From assembly GCF_023091745.1 (NCBI RefSeq), contig NC_068934.1, positions 14,028,434 to 14,092,433 of the forward strand: 64,000 nt of DNA, read 5' to 3'. Both the position numbers and the translations under genes were made by a program. Of the stretch, positions 1 through 10,116 are shown one piece after another (within the stretch, counting starts at the first letter, position 1; every line of letters starts with the position of its first letter). The DNA is from Budorcas taxicolor. Lineage: Eukaryota > Chordata > Mammalia > Artiodactyla > Bovidae. The notes under the pieces are model-generated. The model did not search any database, was not told where the DNA came from, and worked only from the letters and a program-made list of their open reading frames with translations.

Positions 1-246
1 TCAGGAAAATCTGCTGGAGAAGGGATAGACTACCCACTCCAGTATTCTTGGGCTTCCCTTGTGGCTCAGCTGGTAAAGAATCCACCTGCAATGTGGGAAA
101 CCTGGGTTCAATCCTTGGGTTGGGAAGATCCTCTGGAGAAAGGAAAGGCTACCCACTCCAGTATTCTGGCCTGGAGAAGTCCCTGGGCTATACAGTACAT
201 GCGGTCGCAAAGAGTTGGACACAACTGAGTGACTTTCACTTCACTT
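1..246 (+). mobile_element. Bov-tA-type SINE with leading Bov-A segment
   Basis: A Bov-A segment (about 1-50) runs into a tRNA-Glu-like head with A/B-box-like text (about 52-115), followed by a second Bov-A body and the BovB-like terminal block ending near gagtgacttt. Bov-tA SINEs are tRNA-headed elements whose tails come from BovB and which are thought to use BovB or L1 enzymes. The left end may be cut by the window. Confidence 0.9.
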
Positions 247-462
247 CATACATCTTGTCATCAGGGAAATGAAAATTTAAATCACAAATGAGCTACTATT
301 GTACACTTACTAGAATGACTAAATTTTAAAAAGATGTGAAATTGTTTATCTACAATATGAAGCAATTGAAATGCTCATATATTGCTGATGGAAATATAAA
401 TCAGTGTGACCATTATAGAAAAGTTTGACAGTTTCTTAAACTTTAAACGTACTCCTAACATC
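247..462 (+). mobile_element. Old L1 ORF2 fragment
   Basis: The text follows the 3' part of mammalian L1 ORF2 in order: the catcagggaaatg block, the block for a partial tagaatggct, the tattgctgatgg block and the gacagtttcttaaa block. It is indel-rich and has no open frame, so it is an old copy (L1M-like). Confidence 0.65.
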
Positions 463-1194
463 CTCTGCAGGTCCCCATGCCCTCTTTGGAATAGGGGTAC
501 CTAGGGCATGTTTGTCTGCTGGCAGATCACAGAACCCAAAGAAAAGCAATAAGAACACATGCTGTCTTTTGAGACCTTGGCCAGAGTTGGTATCTTGAAA
601 CTTCCTCATGTCATTAGTCTAAGCAAGTTATATGGTTTAAGTTTGACATTAACAGGTTGAGGGAATATATTCTACACTTTATGTGAGTGGTACTTCAAAG
701 CCACAGGGCAAACACTGTAGATACTGTTCTAATCCAGGGACACTGGGGAAGATTTTATCATGGATGACATATTGTATAATGACAGAAGTTAACAGACAGG
801 AGATGGCACAGTTTTGATTAATGGGTATGAAAGAAGAAGCAAGAAAGATTCGAGTCAGACTGGAAAAGGAGCTGTGAGGGCTTACTAAGGACTGCATGCT
901 TGGGTGAGCATCTTCTAGGAACAGGAGGAAAAATAGTTCCCAATTAGATTTTAAGCAATTTCATTATAAACTTTGTGACCATGTTAGAACCAAAACTCAT
1001 CTTTTTTTCCCCAAATTTCCTGGAATGATCACTTACATTTGAAAATATCATGTAGTTTATGAAATGTTTTCTTGTACATTATCTGATTTGTCCCTTGAAG
1101 AAGACTGAGAGGAAACATTTGTTATTGAAAGTATTTTATAGGTTAGTAAAATGGAAACAAAGTGACTTGTCCAAATGTCTTTAGTTCTTAAGAG
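463..1194. other. Unassigned sequence
   Basis: No ORF with a recognisable product and no SINE or LINE text that I can name. Short ORFs (about 70 codons) on the minus strand look like chance. Confidence 0.4.
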
Positions 1195-1340
1195 AGCAAG
1201 TGCTAGTGCTAAGTTGCTTTGGAGTGGGCTACCATTTTCTCCCCTAGGGAATGTTCCTGCCCCAGGGATCAAACCCTAGTCTCTTTCATCTCCTGCATTG
1301 GCCGGTGGGTTCTTTACCACTGTGCCACCTGGAAGCCCCA
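1195..1340 (-). mobile_element. Bov-tA SINE, truncated
   Basis: Reverse complement of the Bov-tA body and tRNA-like head: ggagtgggctaccat, a ccagggatcaaaccc B-box-like block, the ttctttaccactg block, and ccacctggaagcccc at the right end. The BovB-like tail is missing on the left. Confidence 0.85.
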
Positions 1341-1706
1341 AAAGATCAAGGAGAGGAGTCGCACCTGTATTTTTTGACGCAAGTTACAGAACTTTTATAT
1401 TATTTGACAGTTATTAATCCAGATTTGAACACATAGAAAATGTTCAAGAAATACTTCCACAGTTGAATTTATAAAGATGAGCAAACAGTGATTTGGTCTA
1501 ATAAGGAGAGGATTAAAAAAGTATGAAGAAATTATTTCCTTTTGAATTCCATTCTTTTTGAATATGGAGAAAAAAAATCTTTACTTTCTTCCAGTTTTTT
1601 CCATGTATAATCAGAAAATAATAGCAATTACTCAAATTTGCAGTTGTATGTGACATATTTTTTCATGCTTCTTCTAAGGCATCGAGCCCTGTTACAATGC
1701 CCTTTT
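1341..1706. other. Unassigned AT-rich sequence
   Basis: No repeat or gene recognised; contains poly-A and poly-T stretches only. Confidence 0.4.
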
Positions 1707-1757
1707 TTTATAAAAGAGGAAACAGCCTATGAAGACTTGCCCAGGGTCATAGCAGCA
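1707..1757 (-). mobile_element. MIR fragment
   Basis: Short match to the reverse complement of the MIR core: gaggaaac, then acttgcccagggtca and tagcag. The adjoining Bov-tA interrupts it. Confidence 0.5.
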
Positions 1758-1985
1758 ATTGTTGCTGTTCAATCACTAAGTAGTATCCGACTCTTTGTGA
1801 CCCCAGAGATGGTATCCTGCCAGGCATCTCTGTCCTCAGGATTTCTTAGGCAAAAATATTGAAGTGGGTTGCCATTGCCTTCACCAGGGGATCTTCCTAG
1901 ATCAGGGATCAAACGTGTGTCTCCTGCATTGGCAAGTGGATTTCTTTCTTTCTTTCTTTCTTTTTTGATCACTGAACCACCAGGA
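1758..1985 (-). mobile_element. Bov-tA SINE with internal TTTC repeat
   Basis: Full-length reverse-complement Bov-tA running from the BovB-like tail (gttcaatcactaagtag) to the tRNA-like head (gaaccaccaggac). A (TTTC)n tract has expanded inside the head region at about 1941-1966. Confidence 0.88.
1941..1966. repeat. (TTTC)n microsatellite
   Basis: About five TTTC units plus a T-run, arisen inside the tRNA-like head of a Bov-tA SINE. Confidence 0.9.
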
Positions 1986-2700
1986 CTAGTGGCTAAACTA
2001 AAAGGTTAACCACATCTGTTCCATACTATTTGTGATTATTCAGAATACAGTCTCATACGTGAAATTTCTTCAACACTAGTGAGATGATTACAGAGACCAT
2101 TTAATTGCAGTATTCTTAACGTCTGCCTTAAAGTTTTGTTATATTCTAGTTAAATGTGCCCGTGTTTTCTGATTATTAATATTCTCATGCTGTCGCGTTC
2201 CCATGCGATCTGTGGAAAGCACTTAATGAAGACATAATTGTTCCAGCATATGTTAATTTTTACTTCCTTAAATGTTTATTAGCATAGATCTTCTGGAAAA
2301 TCCCTCCCACCTTTTTTTTCTGAGGTGTTAAATTGTTTTGTTTTCATTATCTTGCAGAAAACATCATTTTTTGTTGTACAACTTAAAATTTTATCTGAAG
2401 ATCCCCTAGGAAATGATGTCACACACAGGAATAAAGAAAGTAACTGCTATTTGCACCTGGAGAATTATTTCAATGCTCTGATACTGAATTCCTTGAAATA
2501 TGTTCCATATACAGAAAAGGCAGTTTCATGGGCAGCTGCACTGGACATAGAAAATATAACTCTCTCCCTTTTAATATTGCTAATGTACATAGTGAAGCTC
2601 TGAGAGGAACTGTACTGAAAAATTTCGGTCAGTTTTTTAAATACATAATTTAAAGACATAAAAACATCATTTTAAATTTCCTTCAAATAAGTGAAGAGTA
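1986..2700. other. Unassigned AT-rich sequence
   Basis: No repeat recognised. A 92-codon plus-strand ORF (2325-2603) follows an acceptor-like pyrimidine tract ending cttgcag at 2358, but its peptide is not recognisable and its composition is that of AT-rich noncoding DNA. Confidence 0.4.
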
Positions 2701-2710
2701 ACAAAACTCA

Positions 2711-2921
2711 GGGAAGTGAGTGACAGACCACTTCAGTATTTTTGCCTTGAGAACCCCATGAACAGTATGAAGAGGATGAGATGGTTGGATGGCATCACTG
2801 ACTATCGAGTCCAATGGACATGAGTTCGAGCAAGCTCTGGGAGTTTGTGATGGACAGGGAAGCCTGATGTGCTGCAGTCCATGGGATCGCAGAGTCGGAC
2901 ATGACTGAACCACTGAACTGT
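2711..2921 (+). mobile_element. Internally deleted BovB, SINE-sized
   Basis: The first ~60 bp match the BovB segment at about 17445-17510 (reverse complement there: the accacttcagtatt and gaaccccatgaacagtatg blocks). The rest matches the BovB 3' end (compare 14436-14590 reverse complement) up to actgaactg. About 2.9 kb of BovB is absent. Perfect 10-bp TSDs ACAAAACTCA lie at 2701-2710 and 2922-2931, so this is one insertion and not two fragments. The element is 211 bp, the size of a SINE. Confidence 0.85.
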
Positions 2922-2931
2922 ACAAAACTCA

Positions 2932-3439
2932 TTGCGTGATGGCAGAACAGGAAATAATTTTGTATCCTCCCTAGACAATAATTTTGTTTATAGCAATTGG
3001 GTCTGGTAAAACAATCAGAGATACAGCCAAACCTTTAAATAATGCCTTTATTTATAATAAAAGTGAAAAACTATGTTTCCCAAAATAAAAAGTACTACAT
3101 AAGTTAGTGTAAAACTACACGTATAAATACTCTGCAGTTATTAAAATATTTTGTTCACGAATTCTATAGTGTTACTCAATGGGTATAAAAATGAATAGTA
3201 TAAACTCATTTCACCAAGTCAGTGTTGGAGATGAGGATATTCTAGTTTAGAGGATACACTGTGGTTCTTAGATTTCGTATGTGTACATAAAACAGAAATT
3301 TAAGACCTTACAGGGCCGAGGAAGGAAGAGTTAGTACTAGAACCTATGGGTAGAAGCCACATAGATCACCATTTTGTTCTAGATCAGAAAGAATTTAAAG
3401 ATAGATCCTGCTGTTTTACAGCTAGAGCTATCATTTACA
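2932..3439. other. Unassigned sequence
   Basis: AT-rich, no gene or nameable repeat seen. Confidence 0.4.
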
Positions 3440-3650
3440 AAACACACAATCTATGTCAGTCTATTCTAAACTTCACACATATTAACTTACTGAATCCTTA
3501 CAGCAGCCCTCTGAGCTAAGTATATTCATCATTCCTGCTTCATAGATGAGAAAACTAAGCACAGAAAGATTCACAAGGTCACGTAGCTTTTAAGTGGTTG
3601 AAACAGCATTTGAACCAAGATAATAAATGGCTTCAAAACCTGTTCCCCTA
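3440..3650 (-). mobile_element. MIR, degraded
   Basis: Reverse complement of the MIR core: tgaatccttacagcagccct, then the gatgagaaaactaagcacag block, aaggtcacgtagc and agtggttgaaacagcatttgaacc. These correspond to the usual MIR order. Confidence 0.6.
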
Positions 3651-3751
3651 GCACCTATGATAGTTGTCCTAGGAGGGAGAGAGTTGCTCTTTCTAAAAAT
3701 ATTCAAGCACAAATTGAAAACCCTCTCACTAGGCATTATATAGAAATGAAT

Positions 3752-3868
3752 TCGCTCAGTCGTGTCCGACTCTTTGAGATCCCATGGACTGTAGCCTACC
3801 ACATTACTGCATCCATGGGATTTTCCAGGCAAGAGTGCTGGAGTGGGTTGCCATTTCCTTCTCCAATT
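3752..3868 (-). mobile_element. Bov-A monomer
   Basis: Single Bov-A unit in reverse complement, from tcgctcagtcgtgtccgact to the ggttgccatttccttctcc end. A near-direct repeat (ttatatagaa on the left, ttatgtagaa on the right) is a plausible TSD with one mismatch. Confidence 0.85.
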
Positions 3869-4435
3869 ATGTAGAAGGGAGCACATATGTGTACAGGAAA
3901 GTTAGACTCCAAGACTGAATTTCTGATTCTGTATAAGTCCTAAAATACAAATTCTTCAGGAAAAAAGAAAATAAGATTAATGATTCTACATGCTGTTAAA
4001 TATCATGGGCCATAGACTTCACCTAGGATCTTTCACAATGTTTCAGATAGATCTAGACATGGCATAAGTCAACAATATACACTTGCAAAGTTGAGTAAGT
4101 TCAATTCCTTTATATGTGTTTCATTAGAAAAATTAGGAACCGGCAGTTGATAGTCCACTAAATTCCTTCTGCTGCCAAACTCATCTTGCTTCCACAGCAG
4201 TTCTTATCTACTTTCCTCTAGTTAGATGAGCTGTTTCTCTCTCTCTCTCTGCACCTATTCAGGACTACATTCCTGTATTTCAGTCACTTTCCTCACTCAC
4301 CTGTATCTGTAACCGCATCTTATATTGCCTCTTTTGCAGGAGCGAAGCCCTCCCTCCCCTTGTCTTACTTCCCCTCTCTTCATCTTCTCTTTCTTTCATC
4401 TTCCTTCTCTTACCCTCCCTCCTTCACTTGATGAA
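3869..4435. other. Unassigned, pyrimidine-rich stretch
   Basis: Contains a CT-rich region (about 4205-4430) with (TC)n. No ORF or named repeat. Confidence 0.4.
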
Positions 4436-4583
4436 ACGTTTGGAGGCACTAAAAGAGAATGAAATGCTATTACATAAAGCAACATAGATGGACCTTGAAA
4501 AACCTACCTGTGAAAAATTCAGCTTTCAAAGACCATATATTATATGATTCCATTCATTATAAATATCTAGACTAGGCATATCT

Positions 4584-4798
4584 AGGTGGTTTCCCAGGTG
4601 GCGCTAGTAGTAAAGAACCGCCTGCCAATGCAGAAGACCCAAGAGAAGTGGTTTTGATCCCCGGGTGTGGGAGACCCTCTGAAGGAGGAAATGGCAACCC
4701 ACTCCAGTACTCTTGCCTGCAGAATGCCATGGACAGAGGAGCCTACAGTCCCTAGAGATTTGCAAAGAGTCAGGCAGGACTGAAGTGACGTAGCACAC
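4584..4798 (+). mobile_element. Bov-tA SINE
   Basis: Full-length Bov-tA (tRNA-like head, Bov-A body, gactgaagtgacgtag tail) inserted in an older L1. Perfect 10-bp TSDs AGGCATATCT at 4574-4583 and 4799-4808. Confidence 0.93.
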
Positions 4799-5013
4799 AG
4801 GCATATCTCCACATGTGTTAGATTAGTGGATGTTTATGGTTTGGAGGGGGTGGGAGAAGGTGATAGTTTGGGCAGTGAATAGGGAATGATTGCTAATGAG
4901 TATGGAGTTTCTTTCGGGGTAAAAAGTGTTTCAAGAGTCATGGTGATGGTTGCAAAATTAGTGAACATACTGAAAAACATTGAATTTTGTATTTTAAAAC
5001 AATGAATTTTATA

Positions 5014-5232
5014 GTGTGTATGTGTGTGGTCACTCGTGTTCAACTCTTTGTGACCCCATAGACTGTAGCCCACCAGGCTTCTCTGTCCATGGAATTGTCC
5101 AAGTAAGAATATTGGAGCAGGTTGCCATTTTCTCCTCCAGGGGATCTTCCTGAACCAGGGATCGAACCCAGGTCTTCCTTTGTCTCCTGCATTGGCAGGC
5201 AGATTCTTTATCACAGTGCCACCTGGGAGGCC
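5014..5232 (-). mobile_element. Bov-tA SINE
   Basis: Full-length reverse-complement Bov-tA inserted in the same old L1, with perfect 11-bp TSDs TGAATTTTATA at 5003-5013 and 5233-5243. Confidence 0.93.
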
Positions 5233-5286
5233 TGAATTTTATAATATATGGATTATATCTCAATAAAGCTGTTATTTAAAAAAACA

Positions 5287-5679
5287 AACTCTATATGTAT
5301 TTACACACATACATGTGTGTGTATATTATATTTATATGTTTATACACAGACATATGTTTACACATATGCATACACACTGATTTATTGATACATTGATTAA
5401 TTTGTTTTGTAAACTGATTTATTCAGGGATCATGCAGAGCATGGTCACATTTTCTTCATATAATGTTAATAATAAAAGAATTTTACCAATAAGGTTAGGA
5501 TATAGCTGTTGTTCATTTTTATCATAAACTTGTCAGAATTTATAAACTAAAAATGTTTGGTCATTTATAGCCTTCCATTTTTTAATGCATCTTTATGTCA
5601 AGAATAGTTTTTCTTACAATTCTCTAAAGCACTGAGGGAGACTGAATACATTTTTTTGTGCTAAAAATGCATTTTAATT
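5287..5679. other. AT-rich sequence with alternating purine-pyrimidine tract
   Basis: About 5290-5395 is a degenerate run of TA/CA/TG dinucleotides. The rest is unassigned. Confidence 0.45.
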
Positions 5680-5965
5680 CTGGCTCTGATACTAGAAGTG
5701 GGTGTGGCCTTCAACTTTTCTGAATTTTAGTTTATTCCGATATAAAATGACTAAGAGAGTCAGATTTTTTGTAAAAATTGTATATTTACACAAAGTATTC
5801 TTCTTGGTCTTTTAAGTTTTCTGAACTTCAGTTTCTGTAAGCTATATCATAACACTGATCTACCTCACTATTTATGTAATTTAAATCAGATATTGCAATT
5901 ACATGTCAGTACAGAACTTGGCACAGTGAGTGGCAGCTGTACAAATTATTCTTATCATTAGTTTT
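5680..5965 (+). mobile_element. MIR-like fragments
   Basis: Two weak MIR matches in plus orientation: a tggctctgata to ttttagtttattcc block, then ctgaacttcagtttctg, tctacctcact and the cagaacttggcacagtg end. Eroded and probably rearranged. Confidence 0.4.
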
Positions 5966-6417
5966 GTTGTTACAACACAATTCACCTGTCACACATAGCA
6001 CCCATGTCCTGGCACACAGGTCCTTCTTACCCTGCTTTTGTATCCTTGTTCCTCTGCCTTCAATTATATTTTTCCACTTAGTGCCTATTATATATTCAGG
6101 TTTATCTTTTAGAAACTGTGGCTGAAATAAGCAAACTGTATGATGTTTCTATACAGATAAATGTTGGTAAGTCTGTGTACAAATTTCTCACTATATTAAA
6201 TCCTGTGTGGTATGTAGTTGTATGTATCTTCCTGCAAAAATCCATTTTTTTTAATTGGGGAATAATATATATGAACACAGGTATAATACAATTTGGAAAG
6301 AGATCAGTACCATGCAGGGGTTAAAAAAATTAAGGAGAAGGATTTATTTGTAGATGAGGTGGAGGGGGATAGACATTTGAATCAGAGAAATTTGTAAAGG
6401 AGGAAAGATACGGAGCA
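5966..6417. other. Unassigned sequence
   Basis: No gene or named repeat. The 68-codon ORF at 6118-6324 is unremarkable. Confidence 0.35.
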
Positions 6418-6779
6418 GAATATGTTCATCCAAAGAGGTCTACGCCCTAATTTCTCTGATGTATAACAATGTTAGTTTAAATGGCAAAAAGGAATTCAGG
6501 TTGCAGATGGAATTAAGGTTGCTAATCAGCTGATATTCAAATAACTATCCTGGGTTATCAAATGGACTCAGTGTAATCACTGGGGCCCTTAAAAGTGGAA
6601 ACAAGAGGCAGAAGAGGAGAATTAGCCAGAGAAAGATGTGACTATAGAAATAGGTACAGGAAGGTACAGTATTGCCAGGTTTGAAGGTTGAACTGGGCCA
6701 CAATCCAAACAAATGGGTGACCTCTGGAAACTGGAAAGAGCGTGGAAACAGGCATTCTCTGAGCCTTCAGAAAGCTACA

Positions 6780-8443
6780 AAGACTCTACCAGAAAATTAC
6801 TAGAGCTAATCAATGAATATAGTAAAGTTGCAGGATATAAAATCAACACACAGAAAAATCCCTTGCATTCCTGTACACTAATAATGAGAAAGTAGAAAAA
6901 GAAATTAAGGAAACAATTCACTATTCACTATTGCAATGAAAAGAATAAAATACTTAGGAATATATCTACCTAAAGAAACGAAAGACCTATATATAGAAAA
7001 CTATAAAACACTGATGAAAGAAATCAAAGAGGACACTAATAGATGGAGAAATATACCATGTTCATGGATCAGAAGAATCAATATAGTGAAAATGAGTATA
7101 CTACCCAAAGCAATTTACAAACTCAATGCAATCCCTATCAAGCTACCAGCCATATTTTTCACAGAACTAGAACAAATAATTTCAAGATGTGTATGGAAAT
7201 ACAAAAAACCTCGAATAGCCAAAGCAATCTTGAGAAAGAAGAATGGAACTGGAGGAATCAACTTGCCTGACTTCAGGCTCTACTACAAAGCCACAGTCAT
7301 CAAGACAGTATGGTACTGGCACAAAGACAGACATATAGATCAATGGAACAAAACAGAAAGCCCAGAGATAAATCCACACACATATGGACACCTTATCTTT
7401 GACAAAGGAGGCAAGAATATACAATGGAGTAAAGACAATCTCTTTAACAAGTGGTGCTGGGAAAACTGGTCAACCACTTGTAAAAGAATGAAACTAGATC
7501 ACTTTCTAACACCGCACACAAAAATCAACTCAAAATGGATTAAAGATCTAAATGTAAGATCAGAAACTATAAAACTCCTAGAGGAGAACATAGGCAAAAC
7601 ACTCTCAGACATAAATCACAGCAGGATCCTCTATGATCCACCTCCCAGAATATTGGAAATAAAAGCAAAAATAAACAAATGGGATCTAATTAAAATTAAA
7701 AGCTTCTGCACAACAAAGGAAACTATAAGCAAGGTGAAAAGACAGCCTTCTGAATGGGAGAAAATAATAGCAAATGAAACAATTGACAAACAACTAATCT
7801 CAAAAATATACAAGCAAAAGACCCAATGAAAAAATGGGCCAAAGAACTAAATAGACATTTCTCCAAAGAAGACATATGGATGGCTAACAAACACATGAAA
7901 AGATGCTCAACATCACTCATTATTAGAGAAATGCAAATCAAAACCACAATGAGGTACCACTTCACAGCAGTCAGAATGTCTGCGATCCAAAAATCTGCAA
8001 GCAATAAATGCTGGAGAGGGTGTGGAGAAAAGGGAACCCTCCTACACTGTTGGTGGGAATGCAAACTAGTACAGCCACTTTGGAGAACAGTGTGGAGATT
8101 CCTTAAAAAATTGCAAATAGAACTACCTTATGACCCAGCAATCCCACTGCTGGGCATACACACCGAGGAAACCAGAATTGAAAGAGACACATGTACCCCA
8201 ATGTTCATCACAGCACTGTTTATAATAGCCAGGACATGGAAACAACCTAGATGTCCATCAGCAGCTGAATGGATAAGAAAGCAGTGGTACATATACACAA
8301 TGGAGTATTACTCAGCCATTAAAAAGAATACATTTGAATCAGTTCTGATGAGATGGATGAAACTGGAGCCGATTATACAGAGTGAAGTAAGCCAGAAAGA
8401 AAAACACCAATACAGTATACTAACTCATATATATGGAATTTAG
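6780..8443 (+). pseudogene. L1 ORF2 C-terminal region, frameshifted
   Basis: L1 ORF2p is an endonuclease and reverse transcriptase acting in cis on L1 RNA; only the region after the RT core survives. It lies in three frames: up to 6895 (stop), 6936-7829 (297 codons), and 7826-8443 (205 codons, true C-terminus). The last carries the C-terminal Cys/His motif CX3CX7HX4C at residues C62, C66, H74, C79. No endonuclease or YADD domain is included, so it cannot mobilise itself. A small deletion near 7825 joins the second and third pieces out of frame. Confidence 0.9.
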
Positions 8444-8806
8444 AAAGATGGCAATGACGACCCTGTATGCAAGACAGCAAAAAAGACACAGATGTGTATA
8501 GCAGACTTTTGGACTCAGAGGGAGAGGGAGAGGGTGGGATGATTTGGGAGAATGGCATTCTATCATGTATACTATCATGTAAGAATCGAATCGCCAGTCT
8601 ATGTCTGACACAGGATACAGCATGCTTGGGGCCTGTGCATGGGGATGACCCAGAGAGATGTTATGGGGAGGGAGGAGGGAGGGGGCTTCATGTTTGGGGA
8701 TGCATGTACACCCGTGGTGGATTCATGTCAATGTATGGCAAAACCAATACAGTATTGTAAAGTAAAATAAAGTAAAAATAAAAATTAAAAAAAAAAAAAA
8801 AAAGAA
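6780..8806 (+). mobile_element. 5'-truncated ruminant L1
   Basis: Carries the C-terminal part of ORF2, a 3' UTR of about 350 bp with the G-rich ggggagggaggaggga tract (about 8668-8690), and an A-rich tail. Perfect 11-bp TSDs AGAAAGCTACA at 6769-6779 and 8807-8817 define the ends. It began about two thirds of the way along the parent element, the usual result of aborted target-primed reverse transcription. Confidence 0.93.
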
Positions 8807-9021
8807 AGAAAGCTACACAGCCAGGCCAGCATTTTTATTTGAGTTCGGTGAGATCCATGTTGTACTTCTAACATTCAGAACTGTAAGATGTATTTTTTTC
8901 TTAAACCACTAAGTTTTTGGTAATCTGTTACAGCAGCAATAGAAAGCCACAACAAAAGGGTATGGTGGCCTAGTTTCTACCCGTGGAAATCTGTGTTTTT
9001 AATGGAAAGGTCACTGACTCA

Positions 9022-9224
9022 GGACTTCCCTAGTGGTACAGTAGTTAAGACTTCACCCTCCAATGGAAGGGGTGTGGGTTTGATCCCTGGTCAGTGAGCT
9101 AAGATCCCCACATACCTTGGGGCCAAAAAAAAACAAACAAAAAAAAACACAAAGCATAAAACAGAAGCACTATTGTAACAAATTCAATACAGACTTTAAA
9201 ACTGGTCCACATTTTTGAAAACAA
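9022..9224 (+). mobile_element. CHR SINE
   Basis: Cetartiodactyl tRNA-derived SINE: ggacttccctagtgg head, ggtttgatccctggtcag B-box region, A-rich linker, then the tail with acagaagcactattgtaaca and ggtccacattttt. Perfect 11-bp TSDs TCACTGACTCA at 9011-9021 and 9225-9235. Confidence 0.92.
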
Positions 9225-9440
9225 TCACTGACTCATTCATTCATCTGTTTATTGAACAAATAGTTGTTGAGTGCTTCTGTAGGCACAATTTCAGAAGCTG
9301 AGATTATAGCTGTAAGTCAGGCAAGATGCCTGCCCTCTGAGACCTCGGAGATTAGTGAGCGGCATGCAATAGACATATAAACATTTAGAGCATCAGAAAT
9401 GTGAAGGTCAGAACAGATACACGATGCATTCCATGAACAC
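9225..9440 (-). mobile_element. L2-type fragment
   Basis: Resembles the reverse complement of an L2 3' end: cattcattcatctgtttattgaac, gagtgcttctgtaggcac, then gatgcctgccctctgagacct. Divergent. Confidence 0.5.
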
Positions 9441-9539
9441 TTACTGAACACCTGATGTGTGAAGTCCTTGTTGCTATCACTTAGGGTGTAAGCGAAAGCA
9501 AAGCAAAGTTCTTCAAAGCAGAGGTCATGGAGCCTCAGC

Positions 9540-9745
9540 ATCTAGTTTTCATTTCCACCTTCTTTTATTAGCTCATTACCCTGGGCAAATTACTTAGTCT
9601 CTATGTGTCTCAAATTCTTAACCTGAAAAATAGAGATAATAAAAGTTTATAAATCAGAATGGTGTTATGAGGATAAATGGATTACAGTATTTGCAAAGCA
9701 CTTGGTGTAGTGCCTGGCTCATCATGCACATAATGCGATTGTTTG
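9540..9745 (+). mobile_element. MIR
   Basis: MIR core in plus orientation: ccctgggcaaattacttagtct, gtgtctcaaattcttaacctg, tagagataata, ggtgttatgaggataaatgg, ttgcaaagcacttggtgtagt, gcctggctcat. Confidence 0.75.
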
Positions 9746-10116
9746 ATAAATTTAAAAGAACAGGTATACAATGAGATTGTTTTGTCCACAGAGCATTCAC
9801 TGTCTGGGGTGGAAAGGTGTATAAATATATTTTTAACAGTATGAATTATGAAAAATATTAGATCCTGACGTTCATATAAGTTGAGGTCTAGAGTATTGGG
9901 GACCATGAAAAGTATATTTTCCTGGAAACATGGAGACTTCATGCCTTTATGCTTGGAAAAATAACTCTCCCTTCCTTGTTCAGCCGGTTCACTCAACTCT
10001 GAGGAAGGAGCTGACTTGGCATCTTTCAAGCAATAGGAGCAGATGAGGTCATGATACAGGTTTTTGTCATCTTCCATAGGGTCCAGTATATAAGAAATGG
10101 GAAAAAGACAATTCAT
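9682..10116 (-). other. 144-codon ORF, unrecognised
   Basis: Longest open frame outside recognisable LINE or SINE sequence. Its 3' end overlaps a MIR. The peptide shows no family, signal peptide or domain that I know. No conserved-looking codon pattern or flanking splice sites. Most likely chance in AT-rich DNA. Confidence 0.2.

Larger units (their letters stand above)
4436..5286 (+). mobile_element. Old L1 3' end interrupted by two SINEs
   Basis: Three blocks (4436-4583, 4799-5013, 5233-5286) join into one old L1 3' UTR: the acatagatggaccttgaaaa block, the tatgattccatt block, the gctaatgagtatggagtttc block, ggtgatggttgcaaaat, then ttatatctcaataaagctg and an A-tail. Each gap is a Bov-tA with its own TSD. 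Confidence 0.75.
6418..8957 (+). mobile_element. MLT1-like (MaLR) solo LTR split by an L1
   Basis: The left part (6418-6779) has the LTR order tatgttcatccaaagaggtc, ctaatcagctgatattcaaa, tggggcccttaaaag, agaggagaattagcc. The right part (8807-8957) carries the cagaactgtaaga block, ttaaaccactaag, ttggtaatctgttacagcagc and the end. Together they make one MLT1/MST-type LTR of about 500 bp, interrupted by an L1 with an 11-bp TSD. No internal retroviral genes are present. Confidence 0.6.

Noticed and set aside
52..115. tRNA gene-like A and B boxes, here and in every Bov-tA and CHR head
   Set aside because: These are SINE heads; no cloverleaf with an intact acceptor stem could be traced.
2325..2603. 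92-codon ORF behind an acceptor-like tract
   Set aside because: Composition is that of AT-rich noncoding DNA, no recognisable domain and an overlapping antisense ORF of similar quality.
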